64,000 nucleotides of DNA, taken from positions 100,269-164,268 of the forward strand of contig JAEUWI010000009.1 in the NCBI GenBank assembly GCA_016791475.1, in the 5' to 3' direction. Under the pieces are notes generated by a model. That model did no database searches, was not told the origin of the DNA, and saw only the letters and a program-made list of their open reading frames with translations. The translations under genes were made by a program, and so were the position numbers. The first letter of the stretch is position 1. Each line of letters opens with the position of its first letter. Below, piece by piece: positions 17,699-25,856 of the stretch. Origin of the DNA: Candidatus Hydrogenedentota bacterium. Its GTDB lineage: Bacteria > Hydrogenedentota > Hydrogenedentia > Hydrogenedentales > JAEUWI01.

Positions 17699-18331
17699 AA
17701 AGTATCCTTGCGTTGAAAGTGAATCCCACAGGGCCCTTCATCATAGGCCATTTGGGGGCACGTGGCAAGCCGGGAATCGCGAGGTGGATGGGGTTGCCGA
17801 TCCGGGCGCTAACGCGTCGGGCCTGCTGATTTTTTTTTTTGGCCCTGCCTCCTCTTGCAACGACCGGGCCGCAATGATCCTCACTTTTCGCGCACACCGC
17901 GCGGTTGCTTTGTGAGATTTGCGTTATCGCCAGCCTACCGTTTGGTTAGATACTCTGGAGGGCGATGCGATACCGACAAGCATCGACCGGGTCGACCGCC
18001 TGCGCAAGACCTTGGCATGGTTGGGTTAATGCGCCTGCGCGTCCGCGTTCACTTTACGCGCTCGGGCTTGGCCCGATACTTGCATCAAAGATCGTGGACA
18101 GCAGGTGCAGGCGCTCGAATTAGCACGGGTTTCCCCGGACCCTTGCCTGGAAGCCGCCGGATGCCGCCGGGACCTTGAGCGGTGCGCACGCCTGGCCCAT
18201 GTGAAGTATGAATGGTGAGCATGAGCGCGAGCCCCGCCCGTCTACGGGTTCGCGCAGCACCATCGAAGTGGCCGGACATCCCTCTGAACGTTTTTCCGGC
18301 CTTGTTGAGCGCACAACGACAGGACACCCCA
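17699..18331. other. Non-coding interval holding a sigma-54 promoter
   Basis: The 633 bases between the divergent SDR and PEP-CTERM genes contain a 12-base T-tract near 17829 and the -24/-12 promoter at 18069. Short open frames exist, but none has a ribosome-binding site or recognisable product. Confidence 0.6.
18069..18084 (+). promoter_or_regulatory. Sigma-54 (-24/-12) promoter for PEP-CTERM gene
   Basis: TGGCCCGATACTTGCA matches the consensus TGGCACR-N4-TTGCW with one mismatch, and the GG and GC doublets are exactly spaced. It lies about 250 bases upstream of the PEP-CTERM start on the same strand. The predicted transcript start, about 12 bases past the GC, leaves a leader of about 235 bases. 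Confidence 0.65.
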
Positions 18332-18892
18332 ATGAAGTTGATACCCCGATGCCTGGCTTCCGCCCTGGTATCCCTCGCCGCCCTGCACACCGCACAGGCG
18401 CTTCCACTGGATACGCAGCGGGAAGAACCGGCCAGTGAAGCTCTTTTCCCCACGCCCCCCACGCATGAAGGCAATTCGCCGCTTACCGCCGTGCTTCAAC
18501 CCCGAATCGAGGCGCCCGCACTGGGAGAGACCCACCTGAGTCCCCCCGCCTTCGTGCCGCCGCGCGACACCCCGACGGGGGCAAGTCTCCTGATGGTAAG
18601 TTCTGGGGAGACCCCGCCCGCCAGGTCACCGCTGACAATCCCGGCACCTCGCGGCTACTACGTTCCGTCCCCTGCGCTGGAGGCGGTCCTGCCGCCGCCC
18701 GATATGGATCTGGGATACGTGGCCCTCGGCACAGCCGATGAGGAGAAGGGGCTCGATTCACGCAGGATGGGCCCCGGTGACCTGCCGATGCCCATCACGA
18801 TTCCCGAGCCCAGAAGCGCGAGCCTCCTCGCCATCGGTCTGGCCGGGCTGGGACTGCGGGCCTGCTGGGGCGCGCGTCAGCGTGCGGAATAG
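18332..18892 (+). CDS. PEP-CTERM sorting-signal protein (186 aa)
   Basis: The chosen start, ATG at 18332 with AGGA 8-11 bases upstream, gives a signal peptide (MKLIPRCLASALVSLAALHT, cleaved near ALPLD). The middle is proline-rich low complexity without cysteine. The C-terminus is a PEP-CTERM signal: TIPEPRSASLLAIGLAGLGL followed by RACWGARQRAE, that is Pro-Glu-Pro, a hydrophobic helix and a basic tail. Such proteins are exported and processed by exosortase; the exosortase gene is at 51968. The upstream sigma-54 promoter suggests inducible expression. The mature protein has no recognised domain. Confidence 0.8.
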   Translation: MKLIPRCLASALVSLAALHTAQALPLDTQREEPASEALFPTPPTHEGNSPLTAVLQPRIEAPALGETHLSPPAFVPPRDTPTGASLLMVSSGETPPARSPLTIPAPRGYYVPSPALEAVLPPPDMDLGYVALGTADEEKGLDSRRMGPGDLPMPITIPEPRSASLLAIGLAGLGLRACWGARQRAE

Positions 18893-18906
18893 CGCTCGCC
18901 CCCGGA

Positions 18907-19410
18907 CTACACAAAGCCCTTCTTGCGCTTCCAGGGATTCTGGTGCGCAATTACACGGTCATAAATCGCCTTGCGTTGGCGCACCAGCAGACGCTCTTCG
19001 TCCGGCCAGAACATCGCCGGAAGCGTGTCGAGCGGCGCCCAGATCTGCTCGTCGTGATGCTCCGTGTCCAGGATCGTGCCGCTGACCTGCTCGGTGGCAT
19101 AGAGGAAATAGTGGTTGATGGACCACTTGTCTTTCTTCTCGCTGAGGCGCTCCAGCACGGCCAACTCGCCCAGCAGATGGATCTCGGTTAGACCCGACTC
19201 CTCCTCGATTTCCCGCAGCGCGCCTGCTTCCAGCGACTCGCCGGGATCCACGCCACCTTTCGGCAGGACATACCCCGCGCAGCCCTTCTCATGCACGAGT
19301 GCCACCAAGACATTGCCCCGATCAATGCGGACAATCACCCCGCCCGCCGAAACGCGCTCGGGAAGCCCCTCTTCGCGGACATACCAACTCTCATCAATCA
19401 CCAGGGACAT
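18907..19410 (-). CDS. Nudix hydrolase
   Basis: The product has 167 residues with a complete Nudix box at 52-74 matching G-x5-E-x7-REUxEExGU (Gly52, Glu58, Arg66-Glu67, Glu70-Glu71, Gly73). Preceding strands (SAGGVIVRIDRGNVLVAL) and following helices are of normal length for a diadenosine polyphosphate or mRNA-cap type hydrolase. The C-terminus is basic (NPWKRKKGFV). Substrate specificity cannot be read from sequence. It converges with the PEP-CTERM gene, 14 bases apart. Confidence 0.93.
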   Translation of the reverse strand: MSLVIDESWYVREEGLPERVSAGGVIVRIDRGNVLVALVHEKGCAGYVLPKGGVDPGESLEAGALREIEEESGLTEIHLLGELAVLERLSEKKDKWSINHYFLYATEQVSGTILDTEHHDEQIWAPLDTLPAMFWPDEERLLVRQRKAIYDRVIAHQNPWKRKKGFV

Positions 19411-19512
19411 GCGTCAAACTCTCCAGAAAAAGAAAAGGCGCCGCAGCGCCCGGAAAGCTGAAAGTATAGCACGTTACAACCTGGAGCCCCACGGGCCCCG
19501 CACCGGGCCCCC

Positions 19513-19962
19513 TCAATACATGATAAACACGATCAGCCCGATCACCGCCACCGCCACCACCAGTCCCAGGCCCACCAGCTTTTTTCGCGCCTCCCGCTGT
19601 CGCGCCCGGAAGCGCGCCTCCACCTCCGGCGGCACCACATTGAGCACCGCATTGTCGATCTTGGCCTCATCCACCACCAGCCGCTCCACCTGCTCTTCCA
19701 CCCGGGGTTCGAAAGGATCATCCCACGAAGCCGCCGCCGTGGAACGCTCCGCCGGATCCTCCCACTTTTCCTCCGCGGCCTTGCTGTAGGCCCCGAAGCG
19801 CACCGGCAGTTCCCCGTCCTGGAGATCGCTTAACGCTGTCGACACCGGCGGCAATGGGATACGCCCCACCGACCCGCCACACATTGGACAGCGCTGATTG
19901 TGCCCCAGGTGCTCGTCCACATTGACCGACTTCCCACATGCCCCGCATTGCATCGCTATCAT
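19513..19962 (-). CDS. Zinc-ribbon, C-tail-anchored membrane protein
   Basis: The product has 149 residues. An N-terminal zinc ribbon with two CxxC knuckles (CGACGK and CPMCGG) is followed by an acidic, low-complexity middle and an Arg/Lys-rich stretch (FRARQREARKKL). A single C-terminal transmembrane helix (VGLGLVVAVAVIGLIVFIMY) ends the protein. I took ATG at 19962 (MIAMQCGACG), with GAGG 9-12 bases upstream; a second ATG three codons later is possible. No family name is recognised. Tail-anchored zinc-ribbon proteins of this layout are frequent in planctomycete-like genomes. Confidence 0.7.
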   Translation of the reverse strand: MIAMQCGACGKSVNVDEHLGHNQRCPMCGGSVGRIPLPPVSTALSDLQDGELPVRFGAYSKAAEEKWEDPAERSTAAASWDDPFEPRVEEQVERLVVDEAKIDNAVLNVVPPEVEARFRARQREARKKLVGLGLVVAVAVIGLIVFIMY

Positions 19963-20162
19963 TTTCCCATCCTCGCTCCAAAGAGCAGCACGTGAGTTCA
20001 ACAGGAAACGCCACAACCCTGCAAGTATTATAGTGACTGAAAGGAAGAAGGGCAATCGAAAAAGGCGAATGACTCCACCCGCCAGGGCCACCCTTTGCCG
20101 ACCCGTGCCGCGGCGCAAGATCTCCGGATCACCAGCGGAATCCCGCACCAACACAGGCGATC

Positions 20163-20480
20163 AACGTGGGTTAGGCGTCCCGCCTGACCATAGTAACTGC
20201 GGGACCGCCCACGACAACAGGTCAGGCAAGGTGCCCAACCCACGTTGGCGATTCTCGATCAAAGCGCGTGGGCTTGATCGTAGCCGATCACGATACTACA
20301 TCCCGCTCGATGACCCAGCGGCGTCTACCATCAAAGCGCGTCAAGGTGGGTTAGGCGTCCCGCCTGACCAAGGCGCCCAGCGTAACACAGTGGACTCCTA
20401 AAATTTGGTCATCTCTTGATTGGTCCGCGCCAACAAACTCGGCATTGACATAAGGTCAGGCAAGATGCCCAACCCACGTT
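20163..20480. repeat. REP/BIME units 1-2, upstream of RAYT
   Basis: Two BIME-like units are visible. Each has a left REP (GTGGGTTAGGCGTCCCGCC then TGACC) and a right REP that is its imperfect reverse complement (GGTCAGGC, then GCCCAACCCACGTTGG). Unit 1 (20163-20247) has a short spacer of about 35 bases and unit 2 (20343-20480) a long spacer of about 85 bases. A conserved linker of about 95 bases (containing TCAAAGCGCG and GCCGATCACGAT) separates them. Confidence 0.9.
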
Positions 20481-20589
20481 GGCGCCCTTTTGGGACCCGA
20501 TGTACAACCCGCTTGCTTCTGGCAACAACTCGCACTATTGTCAACCCGCTGCTTCTTTGCTAATCTGTTGTTCTTGGAGAACCATCTTC

Positions 20590-21279
20590 ATGGACGATAT
20601 CCCGGCAGAAGTGAACGCTGAACACGATCTCGTTTCACCCTTTCTAACGCCCGGCGCGGAAGTGCGCAAAGACGCCCGCCATCTGCCGCACTGGCGGCTC
20701 GATAGCGCTTTCTATTTCCTCACGTGGCGTCTCGCCGATTCCCTGCCCCAGGAGAAGCTGCGGGCCTGGAAAGCCGAACGCGAAGCCTGGCTCGTAAAGC
20801 ACCCCAGGCCATGGGATGACAAGACAATGCGGGACTACCGTGACCGCTTCCCCAAACGCCTCGAAGCCTGGCTGGATGCGGGCTATGGTGCGTGCCACTT
20901 ACGCTCGCCGCGCTGCGCCAATATAGTCGCCGATTCGCTCCACCACTTTGACGGTGATCGCTATGACCTCGCGTCATTTATAGTCATGCCCAACCACGTC
21001 CATGTCTTGTTTCAACTTCGGACTGATACTGCGCTGGAATCCGTGACGCACTCATGGAAAAGCTACTCCGCGAAGCAGATCAACAAGGCCCTGGGACGCT
21101 CGGGAACACTCTGGCAACAGGAAAGTTGGGACCATCTTCTGCGAGGCATCCCCCACCTCGACCGATGCCTGTCCTACATCGCACTTAATCCCATGCAGGC
21201 AAAGCTGTCTCCGGGCGAGTACCTGTACTACGAAGCACCTGGATTTCGCGAAAGCACAGGACTTGACGCCCCTGAATAA
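20590..21279 (+). CDS. REP-associated tyrosine transposase (RAYT)
   Basis: The product has 229 residues with ATG at 20590 and GGAG 10-13 bases upstream. It shows the Y1/HUH nuclease layout of TnpA-REP proteins: VMPNHVHVLF with His136-x-His138, then the catalytic tyrosine candidate Tyr159 in WKSYSAKQIN, then LWQQESWDHLLR and CLSYIALNPMQA. RAYTs are domesticated IS200/IS605-like single-strand transposases that move or maintain REP sequences. The gene sits inside the REP array, with two units before and four after it, which is the expected cis arrangement. It looks intact and is probably active or recently so. Confidence 0.93.
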   Translation: MDDIPAEVNAEHDLVSPFLTPGAEVRKDARHLPHWRLDSAFYFLTWRLADSLPQEKLRAWKAEREAWLVKHPRPWDDKTMRDYRDRFPKRLEAWLDAGYGACHLRSPRCANIVADSLHHFDGDRYDLASFIVMPNHVHVLFQLRTDTALESVTHSWKSYSAKQINKALGRSGTLWQQESWDHLLRGIPHLDRCLSYIALNPMQAKLSPGEYLYYEAPGFRESTGLDAPE

Positions 21280-21389
21280 CCTCGTACTTACAGCGGTGTC
21301 GACCATCAAAGCGCGTGGGCTTGATCGTAGCCGATCACGACATTACATCCCGCCCGATGACCCAGCGGCGTCGACCATGAAAGCGCGTC

Positions 21390-22107
21390 AAGGTGGGTTA
21401 GGCGTCCCGCCTGACCTTGGTGACTGCGGGACCGCCCGTGACAGCAGGTCAGGCAAGATGCCCAACCCACGTTGGCGCTTCTCGATCAAAGCGCATGGGC
21501 TTGAGCGTGGCCGATTGCGACATTACATCCCGCCCGATGACCCAGCAAGGTCGACCATGAAAGCGCATCAAGGTGGGTTAGGCGTCCCGCCTTACCATAG
21601 TGGCTGCGGAACCGCCCACGACAGCAGGTCAGGCAAGATGCCCAACCCACGTTGGCGCTTCTCGATCAAAGCGCGTGGGCTTGATCGTAGCCGATCACGA
21701 TACTACAAGCGGCGTCTACCATCAAAGCGCGTCAAGGTGGGTTAGGCGTCCCACCTGACCAAGCCGCCCAGCGTAGCACAGTGAACTCATAAAATTTGGT
21801 CATCTCTTGATTGGTCCGCGCCAACAAACTCGGCATTGACATAAGGTCAGGCTGGAAGCCTAACCCACGTTGGCGCTTCTCGATCAAAGCATGTGGGCTT
21901 GCTCGTGGCCGATTGCGATACTACATCCCGCCCGATGACCCGGCAAAGTCGACCATCAAAGCGCGTCAAGGTGGGTTAGGCGTCCCGCCTGACCAAGCCG
22001 CCCAGCGTAACACAGTGAACTCCTAAAATTTGGTCATCTCTTGATCGGTCCGCGCCAACAAACTCGGCATTGACATAAGGTCAGGCTGGAAGCCCAACCC
22101 ACGTTGG
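21390..22107. repeat. REP/BIME units 3-6, downstream of RAYT
   Basis: There are four further units at 21390-21475, 21570-21655 (both short spacer), 21733-21872 and 21968-22107 (both long spacer). Linkers carry the same TCAAAGCGCG and CCCGATGACCC blocks as upstream. The copies are very similar, and point changes such as CCCGCC to CCACC or CCTTACC affect single REP arms. Other than these repeats, nothing is coded between 21280 and 22154. Confidence 0.9.
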
Positions 22108-22154
22108 CGCATGCTGATCGGGATGGCTGGTTCCCCTCATCGCCAATCACCTGG

Positions 22155-23219
22155 CTACATCGCCCCCGTCTCAATACACCCCTCCGCCCGATGCCCCAGC
22201 GCCCCCACGACATAAATCAACGGTGCGAAACGCTCGTCTTTGGTCAGGCCCTGTTTGTATCGATAGTAAATCTGCTGCACGATCACCGCGAGCTTGAAGA
22301 GCGCGAACACATAGTAGAACAGTATGTTCTCCAGGCTGCGCCCGGTCAGTTCCGCGTATAGCGTCGCCATTTCTTTCCGGGTCATCATGCCCGGCTCCTG
22401 ACTCAGGAAACATTGAATTACGCCTAGATCCGGGTCGCCCTTCTCGATCCAGTAGCCCAGTACCGTACCCAGATCCATCAGCGGATCGCCAATGGTGCAC
22501 ATTTCCCAGTCGAGCACGCCGATGATTTTCGTGGGGTCGTGGGGGTCCATCACCACGTTGTCGAACTTGTAATCGTTGTGCACCAGTGTCGCGCCGGAGT
22601 CTTCGGGGTGATTCGCTTCGAGCCACGCCATCACGGTGTCGATCGCGGGGATGTCGTCGGTCTTCGATCCATGATAGCGCTTGATCCAGCCCGACACCTG
22701 CCGCGCCACGTAGGAGCCTTCTTTGCGCAGTGCGCCGAGTCCCGCGGCCTCGTAGTCCAGCCCATGGAGCGCCGCCAGGTTCTTTACGAAGGCCTCGCAG
22801 CAGCCGCGCACCGTCAACTCATCCGCGTCGAAGCCTTCGGGCTTCACCCCGCGAAATATCGAACCGCGAATGCGCTCCATCACATAGAACTGTGCGCCCA
22901 TGACTTCCAAATCATCACACAGCGCCAGGGGCTTCGGCGCCGCCGGATAGATGGGGTGCAGCGCCGACAACACGGTGTATTCACGGCCCATGTCATGGGC
23001 GGACTTCACCTTGCTGCCGAAGGGCGGTCTTCGGAGCACCAGCTCCCGCTCGCCCACCTTGAGCAGATAGGTCAGGTTGGAAAAGCCGCTGGGAAACTGA
23101 GCCACTTCGAGCGTCCCCTCAAGATCGGGGATAGCCGATTTCAGGTACGCCTCGAGACGCGAAAGGTCGAACTCTTCGCCAGGTCGGATGGGCTTGGGGG
23201 TGTCGATCATAGTAGTCAT
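22155..23219 (-). CDS. APH-fold kinase (ACAD10/11 kinase-domain-like phosphotransferase)
   Basis: The product has 354 residues in the aminoglycoside phosphotransferase/choline kinase fold. FPSGFSNLTYLLKVG is the nucleotide loop, the catalytic loop is HNDYKFDN (214-221, Asp216) and LDWEM (236-240) supplies the metal-binding Asp. The closest layout is the N-terminal kinase domain of ACAD10/ACAD11. Its start overlaps the stop of the acyl-CoA dehydrogenase by one base (TAATG), so both are made together. In mammals the fused pair phosphorylates 4-hydroxyacyl-CoA and then eliminates phosphate; the same two-step role is inferred here. Drug resistance is unlikely in this context. Confidence 0.85.
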   Translation of the reverse strand: MTTMIDTPKPIRPGEEFDLSRLEAYLKSAIPDLEGTLEVAQFPSGFSNLTYLLKVGERELVLRRPPFGSKVKSAHDMGREYTVLSALHPIYPAAPKPLALCDDLEVMGAQFYVMERIRGSIFRGVKPEGFDADELTVRGCCEAFVKNLAALHGLDYEAAGLGALRKEGSYVARQVSGWIKRYHGSKTDDIPAIDTVMAWLEANHPEDSGATLVHNDYKFDNVVMDPHDPTKIIGVLDWEMCTIGDPLMDLGTVLGYWIEKGDPDLGVIQCFLSQEPGMMTRKEMATLYAELTGRSLENILFYYVFALFKLAVIVQQIYYRYKQGLTKDERFAPLIYVVGALGHRAEGCIETGAM

Positions 23220-24430
23220 TACTGATGAGATTCCGCCTGCGCCTTATACAACTCCAGAATCCGCTTGGCCGCCGACATCTTGTGTACCTCGTCCGGGCCA
23301 TCGTAAATGCGGCTGGCGCGCTCATTCCGCCAGAAGGACGCGAGGGGCGTGCGGTCGGTGATGCCGAGACCGCCGTGGGCCTGAATCGCGCGGTCCAGTA
23401 CTTTCATCATCACATTGGGCACGAAGAACTTGATGAGCGAAATCTCCACCCGCGCCTCTTTCGCGCCCTTCCGGTCGATGGTATCCGCCGCCTGCAGCAC
23501 CATAAGTCGCGCGGCATTAATCTCTGCGCGGCTCTCGGAAATCCAGCCTTGAACGAACTGCTGCATGCCCAGGGTGCGCTCCGGCGCCACTTCGCGGCTG
23601 AGCGCCTGGGCGCAGAGCAATTCAAAGGCGCGCTCACTTATGCCCACCCAGCGCATGCAGTGGTGAATGCGGCCCGGCCCAAGGCGCTCCTGCGCGATGA
23701 GAAAGCCGGCGCCCTCTTCGCCCAGGCGATTGGACTGGGGCACGCGGACGTTCTCATAATTCACTTCCGCGTGGCTGTCCCAGTCTTCGCCCCGATGGCC
23801 CATGCAGGAGATATTCTCCACAAGCGTAAAGCCGGGCGTGTCCAGCGGCACGATGATCTGGCTCGCCCGCAGATGCTTCGGCGCCTCGGGATTCGTCACG
23901 GCCATCACGATGGCAAAGTTCGCGCCTTCGGCGGACGAGGTGAACCACTTGCGGCCATTGATCACGTAGTCGTCGCCATCCTTCACCGCCGTCGTGCCCA
24001 TCCAAGTGGGGTTCGAGCCTGGAAAGTCCGGTTCGGTCATGGAGAAGCAACTGCGGATCTCGCCCGCGAGCAGCGGCTTGAGGTATTTTTCCTTCTGCTC
24101 CGGCGTGCCGAATTTGATCAGGATTTCCATGTTGCCCGCGTCGGGCGCCTGGCAGTTGAAGCAATAGACGCCCACGGGCGACTTGGCCAGCTCGGCCTGT
24201 ACGAGGCCATGCTCCAGCACACTCAGACCGAGGCCGCCGTGTTCTTTCTCGATCTGTGGCAACGCGAGTCCGAGGGACCGCACCTTCTTCCGCTTCTCTT
24301 GAAGTACGGGCAGCAGCGCGCCAAAACCTTCGCTGAGCAATTGGGGCTCCAGCGGATACAGCTCTTCGCGCACAAAGGCGCGCACGCGCCCCAGCAGGTC
24401 TTCCATCTTCGCCGATACGGTGAAATCCAT
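23219..24430 (-). CDS. Acyl-CoA dehydrogenase (ACAD10/11-like)
   Basis: The product has 403 residues, the normal length for an FAD-dependent acyl-CoA dehydrogenase. It shows the N-terminal helical domain, the ACSMTEP-type segment CFSMTEPDFPGSNP, the WFTSSAEGANFAIVM beta domain, and the C-terminal QAHGGLGITDRTPLASFWR and RIYDGPDEVHKMSAAKRIL. The last motif is typical of the ACAD10/ACAD11 subgroup. It is the first gene of a two-gene operon with the APH-fold kinase (TAATG overlap). The pair plausibly degrades hydroxylated fatty acids through beta-oxidation. Confidence 0.93.
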   Translation of the reverse strand: MDFTVSAKMEDLLGRVRAFVREELYPLEPQLLSEGFGALLPVLQEKRKKVRSLGLALPQIEKEHGGLGLSVLEHGLVQAELAKSPVGVYCFNCQAPDAGNMEILIKFGTPEQKEKYLKPLLAGEIRSCFSMTEPDFPGSNPTWMGTTAVKDGDDYVINGRKWFTSSAEGANFAIVMAVTNPEAPKHLRASQIIVPLDTPGFTLVENISCMGHRGEDWDSHAEVNYENVRVPQSNRLGEEGAGFLIAQERLGPGRIHHCMRWVGISERAFELLCAQALSREVAPERTLGMQQFVQGWISESRAEINAARLMVLQAADTIDRKGAKEARVEISLIKFFVPNVMMKVLDRAIQAHGGLGITDRTPLASFWRNERASRIYDGPDEVHKMSAAKRILELYKAQAESHQ

Positions 24431-24634
24431 TGCACTCTCCTGCCCCGATAGCCGGGGTGATTGTCTTCAGCACAGCGGGGTACAGCCTACACGCTTTCGA
24501 CGGCGGATCCAAGAACGGGCGATGGGGAAGAAACTGGCGTGCCGGGTAGCTATACTGGTAGTCTGGCTTGGGTTGGACCAGTGTCTACACGTGGTGGCTG
24601 TCAACGACAGTTCGAACACAAAAGGGAGATATCA

Positions 24635-25645
24635 ATGGATTCCTATCGTCTTATGAAGCCTCTGGGCCCCGCCCTGGCGGCCCTGCTCGCCATGGGCGCG
24701 CCCCTGGCCGCTCATGCGGATTTTGAGGTTACAGGGTATAACACCTTTGTCGACGCATCGACTTCGGCGATCGACGGCATTGAGAATCGGGATCAGGATG
24801 CCCTGCAGGAAATTTCGAGTGATGTGGCGGATGTATTCAACCCCTTTCTCGAGGTTAGCAGTGAATCTCCCGGCGGCGGTGTGAGTTCCACGCTCCTGAC
24901 CGGCGGCATTTTCTCCGTCATCAATAGCGGCCTCCAATTGAACAGCCTGGCCACCCTCATCACTTCTTCCCAGTCTTGTGGAAACTGTGAAGGCACCACC
25001 AGTGTCGCAGTCGCCCAGGGCGTCGTCGAAACGGAGATACTCTTTACCGTTTCCAACGGCGGAGAGACCTTTGAGTGGAGCGGAAGCCTCGACTCGACCC
25101 TCACAGCACCCGGAGAATTCACGGATGAAGTGAACGCATCTGTTTCCGCATCCCTGCGGGACGAAGGAACAGGTGATTTCCTTGGAAGCAGCCAATTGTT
25201 TTGCACACGCGAAGAAGGCACCTGCGAGAAGTCCGGTTCAATCTCGATTGAACTCCCGGATGGCGAGTATTCTTTTCGCGTTACTACCGGCGGGTCGACC
25301 CGCAATACGGGCGTAGCGTCACTTCCTGAACTGGAGTTGCTCGCGGAGTGGACACTGACCATTGGTACGCCGGTAATCGCTGAGGGTGAAGGCGAAGGCG
25401 AAGGGGAAGGTGAAGGTGAGGGTGAAGGTGAGGGTGAAGGCGAAGGCGAAGGGGAAGGTGAAGGCGAAGGTGAAGGCGAAGGTGAAGGTGAAGGTGAAGG
25501 CGAAGGCGAAGGTGAAGGCGAAGGATGCAATTTCTATATCGAGGGCACCATCAGCAAGGTAGGCACCAAGCTGGGCGACCTCTTCCTTTTGGGCGTGGCC
25601 ATGATCACGCTGCTGGGGTGGTCGTCCCTTCGCCGCGACGCGTAG
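24635..25645 (+). CDS. Secreted protein with Gly-Glu linker and Cys/TM/Arg C-terminal tail
   Basis: The product has 336 residues with ATG at 24635 and GGGAG 7-11 bases upstream. A signal peptide (MDSYRLMKPLGPALAALLAM, cleaved near AHADF) precedes a beta-rich, acidic domain of about 225 residues containing two cysteine pairs (SCGNC, then CTREEGTC). A run of about 48 alternating Glu-Gly residues (25381-25524) leads to Cys298. The tail has Cys 39 residues from the end, then GDLFLLGVAMITLLGW and SSLRRDA. The same tail ends the next giant proteins. I do not recognise the N-terminal domain. The layout suggests a surface protein held at the membrane by its C-terminus. Confidence 0.78.
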   Translation: MDSYRLMKPLGPALAALLAMGAPLAAHADFEVTGYNTFVDASTSAIDGIENRDQDALQEISSDVADVFNPFLEVSSESPGGGVSSTLLTGGIFSVINSGLQLNSLATLITSSQSCGNCEGTTSVAVAQGVVETEILFTVSNGGETFEWSGSLDSTLTAPGEFTDEVNASVSASLRDEGTGDFLGSSQLFCTREEGTCEKSGSISIELPDGEYSFRVTTGGSTRNTGVASLPELELLAEWTLTIGTPVIAEGEGEGEGEGEGEGEGEGEGEGEGEGEGEGEGEGEGEGEGEGEGEGEGCNFYIEGTISKVGTKLGDLFLLGVAMITLLGWSSLRRDA

Positions 25646-25696
25646 CCTGAATCGGCGAACTCCAGAGCGACGACTTCGCCGAAGGATAGACAATAG

Positions 25697-25738
25697 CGGG
25701 CGCGCCTTCTTGACCGAAAAGGCGCGCCCGATTGTTTT
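25697..25738 (+). terminator. Rho-independent terminator
   Basis: A 12-bp stem (arms 25697-25708 and 25719-25730, CGGGCGCGCCTT and its complement) with a 10-base loop is followed by ATTGTTTT. It closes the Gly-Glu-linker gene. Confidence 0.85.
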
Positions 25739-25762
25739 GGAATACAATAAGCGTTGGCGTGG

Positions 25763-25791
25763 TTTACTGTAGTTGAGTTATTCCCTATAAT
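25763..25791 (+). promoter_or_regulatory. Sigma-70 promoter for BI-1 gene
   Basis: TTTACT (25763-25768), a 17-base spacer and a perfect TATAAT (25786-25791) lie 65 bases before the ATG at 25857. Confidence 0.7.
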
Positions 25792-25856
25792 GACTCCGGC
25801 ATCAGTGCAGTGGGCTTGTGAGTAGACCAACAGCAACCAAACAGGGAGACAGCAAC

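Noticed and set aside
17855..18178. 107-codon plus-strand ORF in the 17.7-18.3 kb gap
   Set aside because: It has no ribosome-binding site, no recognisable protein, and it spans the sigma-54 promoter.
20163..22107. CRISPR array
   Set aside because: The repeats are spaced irregularly, are themselves inverted pairs, and the intervening sequences are conserved and not unique spacers. A RAYT gene lies inside the array and no cas gene is present.
24793..25530. Antisense ORF with a Ser-Pro repeat opposite the Glu-Gly linker
   Set aside because: It is the reverse complement of the Glu-Gly hexamer repeat. It has no ribosome-binding site or domain, and the plus strand has signal peptide, tail and terminator.
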